A DNA stretch of 64,000 nucleotides from Citrus sinensis (lineage: Eukaryota; Streptophyta; Magnoliopsida; Sapindales; Rutaceae), in assembly GCF_022201045.2 (NCBI RefSeq), contig NC_068559.1, positions 27,845,501 through 27,909,500 on the forward strand, written 5' to 3'. Position 1 is the first letter of the stretch. Each line of letters starts with the position of its first letter. The notes beneath the pieces were generated by a model. That model was not told the origin of the DNA. It did not search any database and was given only the letters and a program-made list of their open reading frames with translations. Shown in pieces: positions 45,656 to 56,552 of the stretch. The position numbers and the translations under genes are program-made.

Positions 45656-45973
45656 TAACTACAGACCAAATTTCCACATAATACACGGATAAATGAGATG
45701 ACTAAAACTCAACGTACCATAAACATTGCAAAGCATAATCGTGTTTGATTTGTTTGTTTTTAATAAATTGCTACAAAAGAACATGGGCCAATTGATGGTT
45801 AGTAGTGAACATAAACCGTGTAATTCTCATCCCTTTGCTAAAACACTTGTGCAGCAAAAATGCTCAGGATGAATATGAAACAAATCAAATCCTATCAGGA
45901 CTCAGGATCCGTAAAGAGAGAGCAACGCCAACTTAGAACCATTCCAAAAACAAAAATACCCATTTGCTGCTCA

Positions 45974-48900
45974 TTATGAGGATGTGGAGTTTCCACTGGC
46001 AACCCAGTACTGCTTGACAGCAACTAATATTTTTTCCGGAACTAAAGGACCATCCTCATGGTCCACCATTTTGGTGTCCCACCTCATTCCTCCAACGATC
46101 TTCTTCACCTTAATTATCTCGTCTACTTCATCGCGAATTATGATTGCACCTTCTGGTCGCAGAATGCGGTCCATTTCTAGAAGAATGTCCTCAATATTGC
46201 ATCTGCATTGAATCCATTGATTGAATTAGCATATGTAAGTTACAAACAGATGAGCAAGCATACAATCAAACACATCTAAATGTGAACTCCTTGCAAATAG
46301 TGAACACAAGCACCAGCAAAATGATCCTTTTCCGTGCAAGCTGCTACGCAGGGAACCAACAAAACCTCCAATGCGCTCCAATAAACATAACTAAGTTTGG
46401 TTCATTGAGAAAAATCTAGGACTTCCACTCAAGCCCGGCTAAAGTTTAGATTTTGAGCTTGACAGCCTAGTAACTCCAACTAATTAAAACCACTCTCCCA
46501 TGAAACAATTAATGCAATGATGAATTAATAGAGATCCTGAGCATCAGATAGTGATTGAACAAACACAACTCTCCATGTAAAACATGATGATTTATGCAAA
46601 TCTTACAGGAGCCAAGCTACCAAGGCTTACTGAGATCAAGTTGTTACAAGCTCAATCCAAGTTTAGCCAACTAGAATTTAACAGCCTGCAGTTGGCTCAT
46701 CCGGGCTTAATAAGGGGCCTTAGCATAAAATTGTCAATGTCATATTGAAAATAAACCCTACCTGTCTGTACTGAAGCGCACACAATCAAATACAAAGTTG
46801 CAGCCACAAAAGGCAAGCATTTGACTCCTCTTATAAAGTAATGCCCATACAATGAATCCTAATCTACAGGAATAATAAATAACATAATAAAACACTTACT
46901 TGTCCTTGTATAGACTGAAAAGGCCATGAGCATGAATAAGATCATAGGTCCTTGGGTAAGTAGAGAAAGCTTCACACCTGAACCCAGAGAAACAAAGGAA
47001 ATATTTCAATATAGTCCATAACAAAAGGATCAAGAAAATGAGGGTAGGAAAACATCAGAATTGTGATCTGCTCTGCTCAAGAAAACATTGTGCAATGCAC
47101 GCACATTTAAAATCCAACCAAGATAGTACTACCTTTCAGGTAAGTAAATGAAGTATACTTGCAGGCTTCTATTTCACAATCAGAACTCACTAGTTTTCAA
47201 CAAAAGATCCTTAAATCTACAAGTTTTTCATCTTAAAATGCTGGCTACAATCTCTAAAAAAGTACATCTCCATAATAACCTGGCGTTGTTGGGTATTTTG
47301 CAAGCCATAAAACTGATGAAAGAAAAGATATCTATATGGGTGCTGGTATTGTCAAAATATTCAATTGAAGTATTGGAACTTCTGGCAAAACAATAATTTC
47401 CTTAAAATTTTATGATTCAAAGTTACCTCTAAGATAAGAGAAAAGCAAAAGTTCAGAAATTTGTACCAGTCATGATAGATGCCGATGAGTCCTCGCTCGT
47501 AAATGACACCCAGTGTGTTTTTATCAGCTATAGTGGGCACAACATTCATAACCCACAATTTGGGAGATTGAATTGCTGCAGCAAATCCTCCAAACCCAGC
47601 ATTCATATCCATAATGTTGCGATACCTTCCTGAGTCTAGAAGTCTGTTGATTTTCTTATAAGCATTTACGTGCTTCTTCCATTTGTTACTGTCCTCTTGG
47701 TATGACTCAGCAGAAACTCCAGGAATAGATCCACTAGAGATTCTGGGAGGAATAGCATAAAGCCTTTCTGGAAATGCCTTCAGTTCCCCACCAGCAACTT
47801 CAGGATAGGGAGTTATGCATCCTTCCATTTTCTTGTACCTAGAAAATACCATTAAATAAGATGATAAATTACATGAAACGTTTACCAAGTGACAACTTCA
47901 AAGAGATGCATATGAAATATGATTTCACTGCATATATCTCAACTAATCTGCAATAAGCAAAACCAGTACAATGATGAGAATTTCTAAGTGCAGCAACACA
48001 CCAGATATCATCAGCATCTGAAGATTTGCAGAAATTAGCACGAGAATCATCTCTTCTGGCACGACATGATTCATCATTTACTTTCTTCTGCCAAACGGCA
48101 ATTTCACCCTTCTCAGATTTCTTCTCCCAGCAAAGAAGATTGGCAATTTCCTCAATCTTTCTTTGTTCTTCCTGAAGTTCTTCCTTTGGACGCTGCCATG
48201 CTTTGTAATTGGTCTTCCAATTGATTGGAGGGCCTGAAAGGACCCAATAACCACCGGGTCTAAGGACACGGTCAACTTCTATCATGTATCTTCCATCTGC
48301 GAAAATTATCCAAGATACAGTCACCATGAACAGCTACTATAACAAATTGTATCAATAGTAGAATGTCAAAAATGACATTTGAAATCAAAATGTCAAAATA
48401 TTAACTTATTTTGCCTTACACAACAAAAGAATTATAATTTTTAATGATTCTCACCATTTGCTCCCCATGGAATCAAGCATCGGGAACAGTGAGCCATGTC
48501 AAAGGCCCTAGATGGATAGGGCATCTTTATGGTACCGAGAACACCAATAACAGCAGGCACACCCCTTTCAAGAGCAAATTGGACCTGAGCTTCGTGTGAA
48601 TCTCTTGGTGCAAACGACATGGCAATAACATTTCTACTCCAAAGGTAAGCTCCCCAGCTTGCAACCTACACAGGAAAACCATTGTAAGTGGATGATATGT
48701 GCAGATCAGACACAAGAAGAAGCCAATTTTGAACTTTTGAAAGATGGATTGTATACAAATTAAATAAAAATCGCCAAGGAAGTAAACATACCCCACAGCC
48801 AGTGTCCAGTGCGGTTCGAACTGTCCCATTCTTAATTGGTATAACTGAAGCAAGTTGGTCAATATATTTGTCAGCCCCTTGAGGAAACTGTGTTCCTCCA

Positions 48901-49439
48901 CCTGGGAATCTAAAGACGTTGCCCTCATATTGAATCCAATTCTGAATAGCCTTCTCCACCGTCAAACTCTTATACGGAGCATTTGCATATGGCACGTAGT
49001 CACGACTTTTTGGCCAGGGAAATGGTGTTACATATCCTTTGGGTGCAGGAATAAGGCAATGTAACTTCTCCTCCTCAGGAGGACAATGTCTCTCTCTATA
49101 ATTCATGCTCTCCCTAGGGAAAGTCATTGCACGCCTCTGATCTTGACAGGGGGTGTAATCAGTGTAGCGAGGGTGGCAAGGCTCAAACACTTTAGGTTTG
49201 GATTCAGATTCATTAATGCTCTCAACTTCACCACCATGATGGGTCTCAAAATTTAAACTTGGGACAATATTGCAATCCGCCCCACTCTTAGAAATTTCTA
49301 AAGCTATACTATCTCCCTTCCCAAATCCACTTCTTTGCCACGCACCCAATATATAAAAGAAACAACACAACCCAACTACAATAAATATTTGTATAGAACT
49401 CCTTGTTCTACCGTCGGATGAATTCGATTTCAACGCCAT
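45974..49439 (-). CDS. PMT2: PMT-type Golgi methyltransferase (DUF248; PMT2-like)
   Basis: Six coding exons: 49439-48792, 48665-48455, 48296-48002, 47838-47467, 46977-46900 and 46202-45974. They give 610 aa (Arabidopsis PMT2 is slightly longer). A short cytosolic N-terminus and one membrane anchor (about residues 16-33, [18 protein letters not shown]) make a type II Golgi protein. Lumenal family blocks follow: [43 protein letters not shown] and [19 protein letters not shown]. The SAM-binding motif [14 protein letters not shown] is at about 211-224 and spans the first intron. Then come [44 protein letters not shown] and [13 protein letters not shown]. These enzymes are proposed to methylate pectin (QUA2 relatives). 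A (CT)n tract lies in the leader/promoter about 825 bp upstream. Confidence 0.95.
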
Positions 49440-50262
49440 GATTGATCTGAAATAAATTCGATGATCAGATCAATTCAATCATAATTCAATTCAAATACAG
49501 AAAATGAACCACAATTGCGCAACAAAATTAAATAAATCATAATTTAAAGATCGAAGGAATTAGAAAAAATTTTAAAAAAAGGAGACCCACTCAGTAAAAT
49601 AATGAAAAATGAAAAATTGGAAAACTAAGAAACAATCCATGATCAGAGATCAGTAGATTTGAGCTTCAATTAAATTACAAAGTTCCCAACTTTCAACATT
49701 ACAGATCCGTAAAAGTTCAAGCTTTCGCTTTACTAAGCTCAGCAACTCTCTTAACACTACTTGCTAGCTTACTAGAGTTTACTTTACATCAAGCAAAACA
49801 CTAAAAAGATGACACATTTTGCAGCTAATTTTTAAGCTTAGGCTGTAAAGTATTCAAAACTCAAACGAAAACGAACATTGGAGGGGTAAAAAAAAAAAAA
49901 ATTCAGGAAAACGAATAAAATAGAAGAGGGGCAGCTAGTATCAGTCAGATCACGTACCAATCGTCAATCAAACACTGGCTGAACTTTGTCTCTGATCAAG
50001 CAAAGCAATGATGTATCTAAAAGGGAAATAATACCGTAGATATTGACGGCGCTTGATCCACAACGGCCGTAAGACGTGTCAATGAGTATCTGAAAAGCCT
50101 CGATTCATCAGCGTACGGCTATTGAAGTTTCAGAGTTTCACGTCTTTTTTACTGTGAAATTTGAAATCATCAACGTCTTACAACTAGTCTGCTACCACCA
50201 TACAGATATGTAGAATTATTATATAGATTTATAGATCAAACACAACGACGCACGTCTCTCAG

Positions 50263-50263
<1 letters not shown>

Positions 50264-50295
<32 letters not shown>
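50264..50295 (+). repeat. (CT)16 microsatellite upstream of the PMT gene
   Basis: Uninterrupted CT dinucleotides. Seen from the minus-strand PMT gene this is a GA repeat about 825 bp upstream of the ATG, in its promoter or 5' leader. Confidence 0.92.
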
Positions 50296-50303
<8 letters not shown>

Positions 50304-50407
50304 TTCTCCTTCGATATTTAAGAATTATAATATACAAAAAAAAAGAGTAAAATTTTTATTTTATATAGGATTTAAATGAAACATCGGGTCCTCTTTCCTT
50401 TTTTATT

Positions 50408-50447
50408 AGCTGTAAGTTACAGCTAATGTAACTTAGCATCTCCCTAT
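50408..50447 (-). mobile_element. end fragment of the 122-bp MITE family
   Basis: In reverse complement the segment reads GGGAGATGCTAAGTTACATT then AGCTGTAACTTACAGCTA. This matches the right terminal arm of the MITE at 20151-20273. The partner arm is not found nearby, so this is a solo end or a badly decayed copy. A weakly similar GTAAGTTGTAACTAATAG lies at about 50621-50638. Confidence 0.5.
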
Positions 50448-51063
50448 TATTATGTATATAAGAAGTAACAATACGGTGCCGCGTTGAGGGTGCGTAGTGC
50501 GCACGAGGACCCACGCGAGACAGTAAAAGAGGAAACTTTTTATGGGCCCCGGGTCCACCAGCATGTTACCAGAAGCGGGATCGTCGGGTAGAAATGGACG
50601 GCTGTGATTCGTTTGAAGAAGGTAAGTTGTAACTAATAGCGTGGTCACAGCAGTTTCAGCTTATAAAAGCCTCAAACTAGTTCTAGTTGAGTGCAGTCCG
50701 GTCCCTAATGCAATAGAAGTGTCTTGTTTCTAGCTATGTTATGTTTTGGGACACTAAATAAGTAAATATAGCAATTGAAGGCTGCCTTCAAAATATTTTA
50801 TATAGCCATTGTCCCATTATTTGCTGTTAATAATAATACTTTAGGTTAGTTAAGTCTTGAACTTCAATTGGAAAACGCTTTATTAAATTTAATATTTGAT
50901 AATGAAATTAACAAGAATATTAATATTATTGAACGAAAAAATAGTGTTTAATTGTGTGCTAATGATAGTGGTGTGCTACAGTAAATCCACCGACAAAGGA
51001 GTGATTGACTGTTGACGTCAAAGTAGCTAGCAGGCCTTTTGTCATGCACTCATGCTCATTAAA

Positions 51064-51069
<6 letters not shown>

Positions 51070-51104
<35 letters not shown>
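51070..51104 (+). repeat. (GA)n microsatellite
   Basis: About seventeen GA dinucleotides. Confidence 0.92.
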
Positions 51105-51109
<5 letters not shown>

Positions 51110-51369
51110 ATCGTCTTTGTATTTTTATAAGCAAAGCTTGCAATGGCAAAATCGTCCACCTATTTTTCAATTTTTGTCCCCGTGAATTGCGAATGAATAA
51201 TAATGATGCAAATGTTTTCTAACAGGATGTGATGTCTTACCAAATTGGTGAGTGCATTTTCATTTTGACCATTAATTAATATGATCTAAGTTCTTGCATA
51301 TTCAATATCTTTTGAAGATGCTTGATTCATCTCGGAGTCCTGGGGCGGGGGTAGGGTTTATTCACTAGG

Positions 51370-51666
51370 GGTGCATTTGTGATTGAGATTAAGCAGCTGT
51401 ATTTTAAAAGATACAGCACTAAAGTGTTTGGTAAACACTAACTATTGTATTTTAGAAGATATGTTGATATAATTTTTCACTTATATCATAAAAAATCTAT
51501 TATATTTTTAATAATTTTGTCAAAATTATTTTTTTTTGTTAATTATCAAAATTATTATTTAAAAGTTGTATTTACTACAAATTTTTAACTTTTATTTTAT
51601 AGTTATATTTTTTTCCCACAACAGCTATATCTTTTAAATTACAATGCTTCAATCCCAAACAGGACC
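51370..51666 (+). mobile_element. hAT-type MITE, copy 1
   Basis: Starts GGTGCATTTGTGATTGAGAT and ends CTTCAATCCCAAACAGGACC. The subterminal CAGCTGTA...TACAGCACTAAAGTGTTTGG is shared with the copy at 53350-53620 in the same orientation. AT-rich centre with no reading frame. The ends decay more than in copy 2. Confidence 0.75.
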
Positions 51667-51799
51667 TAAAAGAATAAAAATTCCCTTCACTTTTTTTTTA
51701 AAAAAGTAGAAATCATTCAATGATTTCTCCAACAAAATTAGCATATGCTTGAGTTAGTAATGTAACTTCATACTTCTTAAACTTTATGAGATATTCATT

Positions 51800-52080
51800 T
51801 GAAATTATTTTTTAGACATTCAAAAGTGATTCTAAAAAAATTAAAATAAATTTTTAATATTTGATTAAAAAATTAAAATCTCTTATAACAAAATTTGTCC
51901 CTCTTACAACAGATTTTGAAAAATAAAAAATGATTAGTTTTTAAAATTTTGATTTTGACAATCAATTCTATCTTTAATACAATTTCATAAATATTTTTAT
52001 AATTATTACCTAAACCCAAAAGTAGTTTTATTCAAACTGGAAACAAAGTTAATATTTTCAATAATTATTATTATGATTTT
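51800..52080 (+). mobile_element. AT-rich dispersed element, diverged copy 3
   Basis: Resembles 27225-27503 and inverted 7018-7290. It shares AAAAGTGATT at the left, AGATTTTGAAAAATAAA, TTATTCAAACTGGAAACAAA in the position of TTATTCAATTAGGAAATAAA, and TTATTATTATG. Borders are approximate. Confidence 0.5.
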
Positions 52081-52259
52081 TTTTAATTATTCATGCATCC
52101 CTTTAATCTATTTGTTCTTCATATTTTCCATTTCATTAAAAAAATTCAATAAATCAATAGTGTACATATTTTATTTTTTAGTTCAAATTATTATACATAT
52201 ACAATGAAAAATATTGTATGTATACGTTCCTATATATATAAGTCAAGCTCATCTTACAT

Positions 52260-52465
52260 TATACTCATTTTAGTCATTTGCTTTCTTATAGTAGTTTGAT
52301 AGTAAGATTCGTCAAATACTCATAATTGTTTTCACAATTCACGGCACTTCTGAAATTAAAATTTATCAAATACTTAATTGATTTTTTGAACTAATTATTT
52401 TTTTTATTACAAGTAATAGCAATTATTTTAAAAGATACATCAAGACCAAATTGGTTGTTTGATTT
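52260..52465 (+). mobile_element. AT-rich MITE-like repeat, related to 54330-54545
   Basis: Shares with the later copy the series ATCAAATACTTAATTGATTT / ACCAAACGTTTAACTGATTC, AACTAATTATT / AACTGATTATT, TAATAGCAATTA, TTTTAAAAGATACA / CTTTAAAAATTACA and a closing ACCAAATTGGT / ACTAAACTGAT. Ends are unresolved. Confidence 0.45.
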
Positions 52466-52587
52466 TTCGATAACATTTTATAATCCTCTTTACATTATTT
52501 TCATGTTTTGTACACATAATATTTTCATTTTCTTTTTTAGGGTTAATCTCTTCTTACTACTTAAGTTATTGTGAAATAACAATTTGG

Positions 52588-52709
52588 GGCTGGCGCTACG
52601 TTACGTTTAACGTAACGTACGCCACACACAGCAACAGTTATGAGCCCCGCCACGAAAACTGTTGCTGTGTGTGGGACGTACGTTACGTTAACGTAACGTA
52701 CTAGGACCC
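52588..52709. mobile_element. 122-bp palindromic MITE with perfect 9-bp TSD
   Basis: Arms are near-perfect inverted repeats. The left contains CTACGTTACGTTTAACGTAA, then CGTACGCCACACACAGCAAC and AGTT. The right, reverse complemented, contains GTACGTTACGTTAACGTAAC and the same CCACACACAGCAACAGTT. The centre carries GAGCCCC. The direct repeat ACAATTTGG flanks it at 52579-52587 and 52710-52718, a perfect Mutator-length duplication. Length and design match 20151-20273. Confidence 0.9.
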
Positions 52710-52980
52710 ACAATTTGGTATAACAAGTAGTCAAGTATTACCCCATACCATTTTACTACTAAAGCATAATAAAATATTATATTTTTCTACTTTCATGTTA
52801 GTTGACTTATAAAATACTAGTTTTTCCCTTACTTTAAGGAAAACATTAAAACACATAAAATCTAATAAAACTTAATAATTTTTGCTTGTGCATCAAAGCC
52901 CAAAATTTAAATAAAAGTTTACATTTACACAAAACCATGTAACCTAAGGTTTATTGTAATACATTACAAAAAATTTTCAT

Positions 52981-53030
52981 TCAATTAAATATCAATAAAA
53001 ATCAGCATGCATGCATACATACATACATAC
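52981..53030 (+). repeat. (CATA)n/(GCAT)n microsatellite
   Basis: A short run GCATGCATGCATACATACATACATACAG-type tetranucleotide repeat lies within AT-rich intergenic DNA. Confidence 0.8.
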
Positions 53031-53349
53031 AGTCACAGACATTTAGTAATGATTAATATTAATTAATAATTAATTTTTACGGATAATTAATAATTATTTC
53101 CTTGAAGTAAATGCAAAATTCATATTTTATATGTCAACAAATGGAAAAATTATAAAATATAATATTTTGCAATTTTTTTTAAAGTAAAATATTAGGTTTC
53201 AATAGTTGCTGCATGTATTTATTATTTCACAATAACTTAAGTAATAAAAATAATAATTATATTTTTTTAATTGCATTCTCAAGGTTATGCTAAAACTTTG
53301 GAGCCACTCATTATTAAATGATAAACCACTTTATTTTGAATGTATTAAA

Positions 53350-53620
53350 GGTGCGTTTGGGATTGAGGTTGGGCAGCTGTAGCTTAAAAGCTACAGCACT
53401 AAAGTGTTTGGTAAACACTAGCTGCTGTAGCTTTTAAGCTATGTTGATATGATTTGTCACTTGTATAATATAAAATTTATTATATTTTTAATAATTTTAT
53501 CAAAATTATTATTTAAAATTTATATTTACTATATATTATTAATTTTTGTTTCATAATTACCACCTTTTTTTCACCGCAGCTGTAGCTTAAAAGCTACAGC
53601 ATCTCAATCCCAAACACACC
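53350..53620 (+). mobile_element. hAT-type MITE, copy 2 (better preserved)
   Basis: The ends GGTGCGTTTGGGATTGAG and CTCAATCCCAAACACACC are inverted repeats (17 of 18 positions pair). Subterminal short palindromes GCTGTAGCTTAAAAGCTACA are present near both ends. It is a 271-bp element without a reading frame. The bases after its right end, GAGGTTCAAGTCCCCTCGAG, contain a B-box-like GGTTCAAGTCC, so it may have landed in or next to a SINE. Confidence 0.85.
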
Positions 53621-54639
53621 CTAAGAGGTTCAAGTCCCCTCGAGTGTGTGTGTGTGTCCAAATATTCGGTTGCATTTTTATGAGTATTATTCAGTAGGAT
53701 AGCTGAGTAAAAAATTGTTATTAATTTTTACTTTATTTTGGACACAAAATACCCACGAACTTTAAGGCGAAGTTATTTGATCACTGTAAGGACAACATGA
53801 TGGTCACCGGTGGTGAGGCATTTGGAAGAACCATGGACTAACAAAAGCGGAAAGAATCATGAATCATGGTACTAGCATTAGAATATGTCCAACTTTGTTT
53901 TCAAATTAATAATAATTGACAGGATCAGGTCACTTGCGATTTAGATCAAAAACATTTTGTTGGTGGCCACGTTGTCCCTCGTCCCATTATTCTAATTTAT
54001 TGTGATGTAGGGAGGGATGCGACTTTACGGGGAAGAAGAGGCCCCGCTGCGTTGAATTATTTTATGGTATTTCGTGTACACATAGACGTATGGTGCCAGC
54101 CAGCTTGCTTAATTCAAGCATCTTTTATTCGTATACTGCCTATATGTAATTTTACACTAATCTTTGAATTGTTCCATGGACTTCAATTCAGCATATGAAC
54201 AGCGTTTCGTTTCGCCGGTTTTAGATCTGATCTGTGGTTTAGACTTTGGATTAAGTTAGAATAATGAGAAAGGAATCTTGAGTCGCGTTTGTTTTTCATC
54301 TTAAATCTTAATTTAACTAATAATATATACACACACACACATATTTATAAATATGTAAATAAATTTTGTTCAACACTATATTAATTATCAAACACGTATG
54401 ATTATTTTTTAAAACTTATAGCACTTATAAAAATAAATTTTACCAAACGTTTAACTGATTCTTTTAACAACTGATTATTTCTATATTCAAAATTAATAGC
54501 AATTACTTTAAAAATTACAGTATTACTAAACTGATCTTGAGGAATACTAAAAATATTAATTAATTACACAGTCATAGAAAAGTAAGAAGATTGACAGAAC
54601 ATATTTATGCAAAAATAACAATAAAAATCACCACTAAAG

Positions 54640-54800
54640 CCTTGATGACTTGGCGCAATGGAGAGTTTGTTCCCTTAGCAAATTTGAGATCGTAAGTTTG
54701 TGTTTTTTTTTATGGACTAAAAATATTTTTCCTTCAGTAAATACGGATTAAAATAGATATCTATTAAGTGTTGGTAGATTTTACATTGTAATATATGTAG
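54640..54800 (+). mobile_element. possible SINE
   Basis: CTTGATGACTTGGCGCAATGG resembles a pol III A box (TGGCGCAATGG), followed by a weak B box (GAGATCGTAAG) and a T/A-rich body with ATATTTTTCCTTCAG. That tail phrase also occurs, inverted, in the unit at 15372-15478 (GAAGGAAAAAATATTT). Borders are not resolved. Confidence 0.4.
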
Positions 54801-54819
54801 ATGATGATGATGATAATAA

Positions 54820-54935
54820 AAGAATCAAACATCTATCAACGACACATATAGATGAGAAAATGAACATCACGGAGAACCCATGCACTCGTGATAAAGAAAT
54901 GATGTTTTACCACCAAGCCATTGGTCAAATGGCTA
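54820..54935 (-). mobile_element. possible second SINE, opposite orientation
   Basis: On the minus strand the segment reads CAATGGCTTGGTGGTAAAAC (A-box-like TGGCTTGGTGG), then CACGAGTGCATGGGTTCTCC (B-box-like GGTTCTCCG). This is the layout of a tRNA-derived SINE. It lies tail-to-tail with the unit at 54640. Confidence 0.4.
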
Positions 54936-56552
54936 CTTACCACTTTGTAAAACCAAAAATTAGCTTGCTAGGAAGTCATTAGAATGTGCGAAATCATACC
55001 TCTTGTAGATTAAGCAACTTAAATCCATCTTGTAATTTGTGGGTGTGTCCAATTGAAAGGCAATATACGAGTCATGAAACAAAATTATGGAGGCGATCGA
55101 TGTGATGGAAGAAAAGTGGTGGTCACCGGTGAATGGACCACGGAAGGGAAGCTGAAATGAGAGACACAAATATGGTAGTAGTAGGAGGTACCTATCGGGC
55201 ATTTAAGCCTACGTGAGCAGTGACCCGTGAGTCCACTCATAAAATAATAGGCATTGATGCAGATTTTTTGCAATGAATATCAAAATTCAAAGAAATATTG
55301 TGGTCCACGATTTGACAAATTAAATCTCCTACTCTAATACTCGGTCTCCGACGATGGAACTGCATGCTAATTCAGGCCCACAATACAATCAAACAACTTT
55401 CGTATGATTGTTCTCCTACCCTCGTTTGCTTTTGCTCAATCAGTTATCAATCCAGTCCAATAATCCAATCTGATCTGATCTGATTGTTTTTTTTGTTATT
55501 TAATCATATCATTCTGATTTAGATTCAGCGTGTGTGGATCATGGATGGCACTGGAAGCATGCATGTGGGCAAAACTGCCAATCATTACGTTACATTGTAA
55601 TATAACCTTCATAACTCTAGAGCGTGTGGGCTTCGCGTTGGGCTAGATCAGTAGATTCACGAAAAAGACTCCGACTATTAGCTATTAGCACCCTTCTTCT
55701 GAATTCCTCAACAAAGCCCCTCTCCTGAGAATATTACAGCTATAACCCTCATATTTAATTACACCCCTGTCCCTGTGTGAATTGTATCATCAACTGCTTC
55801 CAGTATTCATTTTTTCCCCGAAAAGTTCCGGTATTTATTTATTTAAAATAAAACATGGTTTTTTTTTAATGCCTTATTATGTTGAGAAACTTTCGGTCAT
55901 AAATATTTAGATTTAAAACCGACAACAAACAAAAAGATAGAAATCAAAAGTGGCTGAGATTTATAGTTAAATAAATATTAGAAAATAAGTTAAGCTAAGA
56001 TTTATACTCAAATAACTATTAGAAAGAATTAAGAGAAACTATTCCACCCCTGTTGGAGAATTGTAATTAAATACGCGATAATTATTCATAATTACTTGTG
56101 GAAATATTCTGTAGAAATCGTCTCGTTCATCGTTCGGATTTCGGAATGAGAAAAAAAAAATATTAAAGGATTTTTTTTATGGAATTTTAAAATGTGTGTG
56201 TAGAAATCAAAAGCAATTCTTATACATTTTAAACGGGTATATTGAGTAGAGGGTTTTCATTTCATAAACATTGCGGGGTGTCATTTTCCCTTTGAAGTGG
56301 TGACCGGTGAGCGAGTGAGAGCACAAACGACTTGTCGTGTTTTGAAGAAACCGCGTGTCGTCTTATTTCTGAGTTGTCGTTTCTTTATGAAATGAGAAAC
56401 GAGCTGCCACACGTCAATGTCTAAAATAAACGACTTTATGAGGTGTTTTCATGCCTTATCCTTGTCTCGACAAAACTGTGGAAACTGTCCACTCGCCACA
56501 CCAATACCTTCAGCTTCAAATATTTTTCCACAAAAAAAGAAAAGAAAAGACA

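Larger units (their letters stand above)
42686..45973. other. intergenic region between PKS and PMT genes
   Basis: Contains the PKS promoter and leader near 42686-43100, a long hairpin (43251-43368), a (TA)n(GA)n microsatellite (45258-45296) and a tandem repeat block (45311-45655). A 73-codon minus-strand frame at 43725-43946 is not recognised. I see no further gene. Confidence 0.4.
49440..51369. other. PMT gene leader/promoter and intergenic DNA
   Basis: Holds the likely 5' leader (possibly with an intron), a (CT)16 tract at 50264-50295, a MITE end fragment (50408-50447) and a (GA)n tract (51070-51104). A GC-richer patch at 50470-50600 includes GGGCCCCGGGTCC. No gene is recognised. Confidence 0.4.
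53621..56552. other. intergenic DNA upstream of the CPBP gene
   Basis: Includes a short (TG)n run (53645-53655), an AT-rich MITE-like repeat (54330-54545) and two SINE-like units (54640-54935). Sequence from about 56280 is the promoter of the CPBP gene. No other gene is recognised. Confidence 0.4.
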
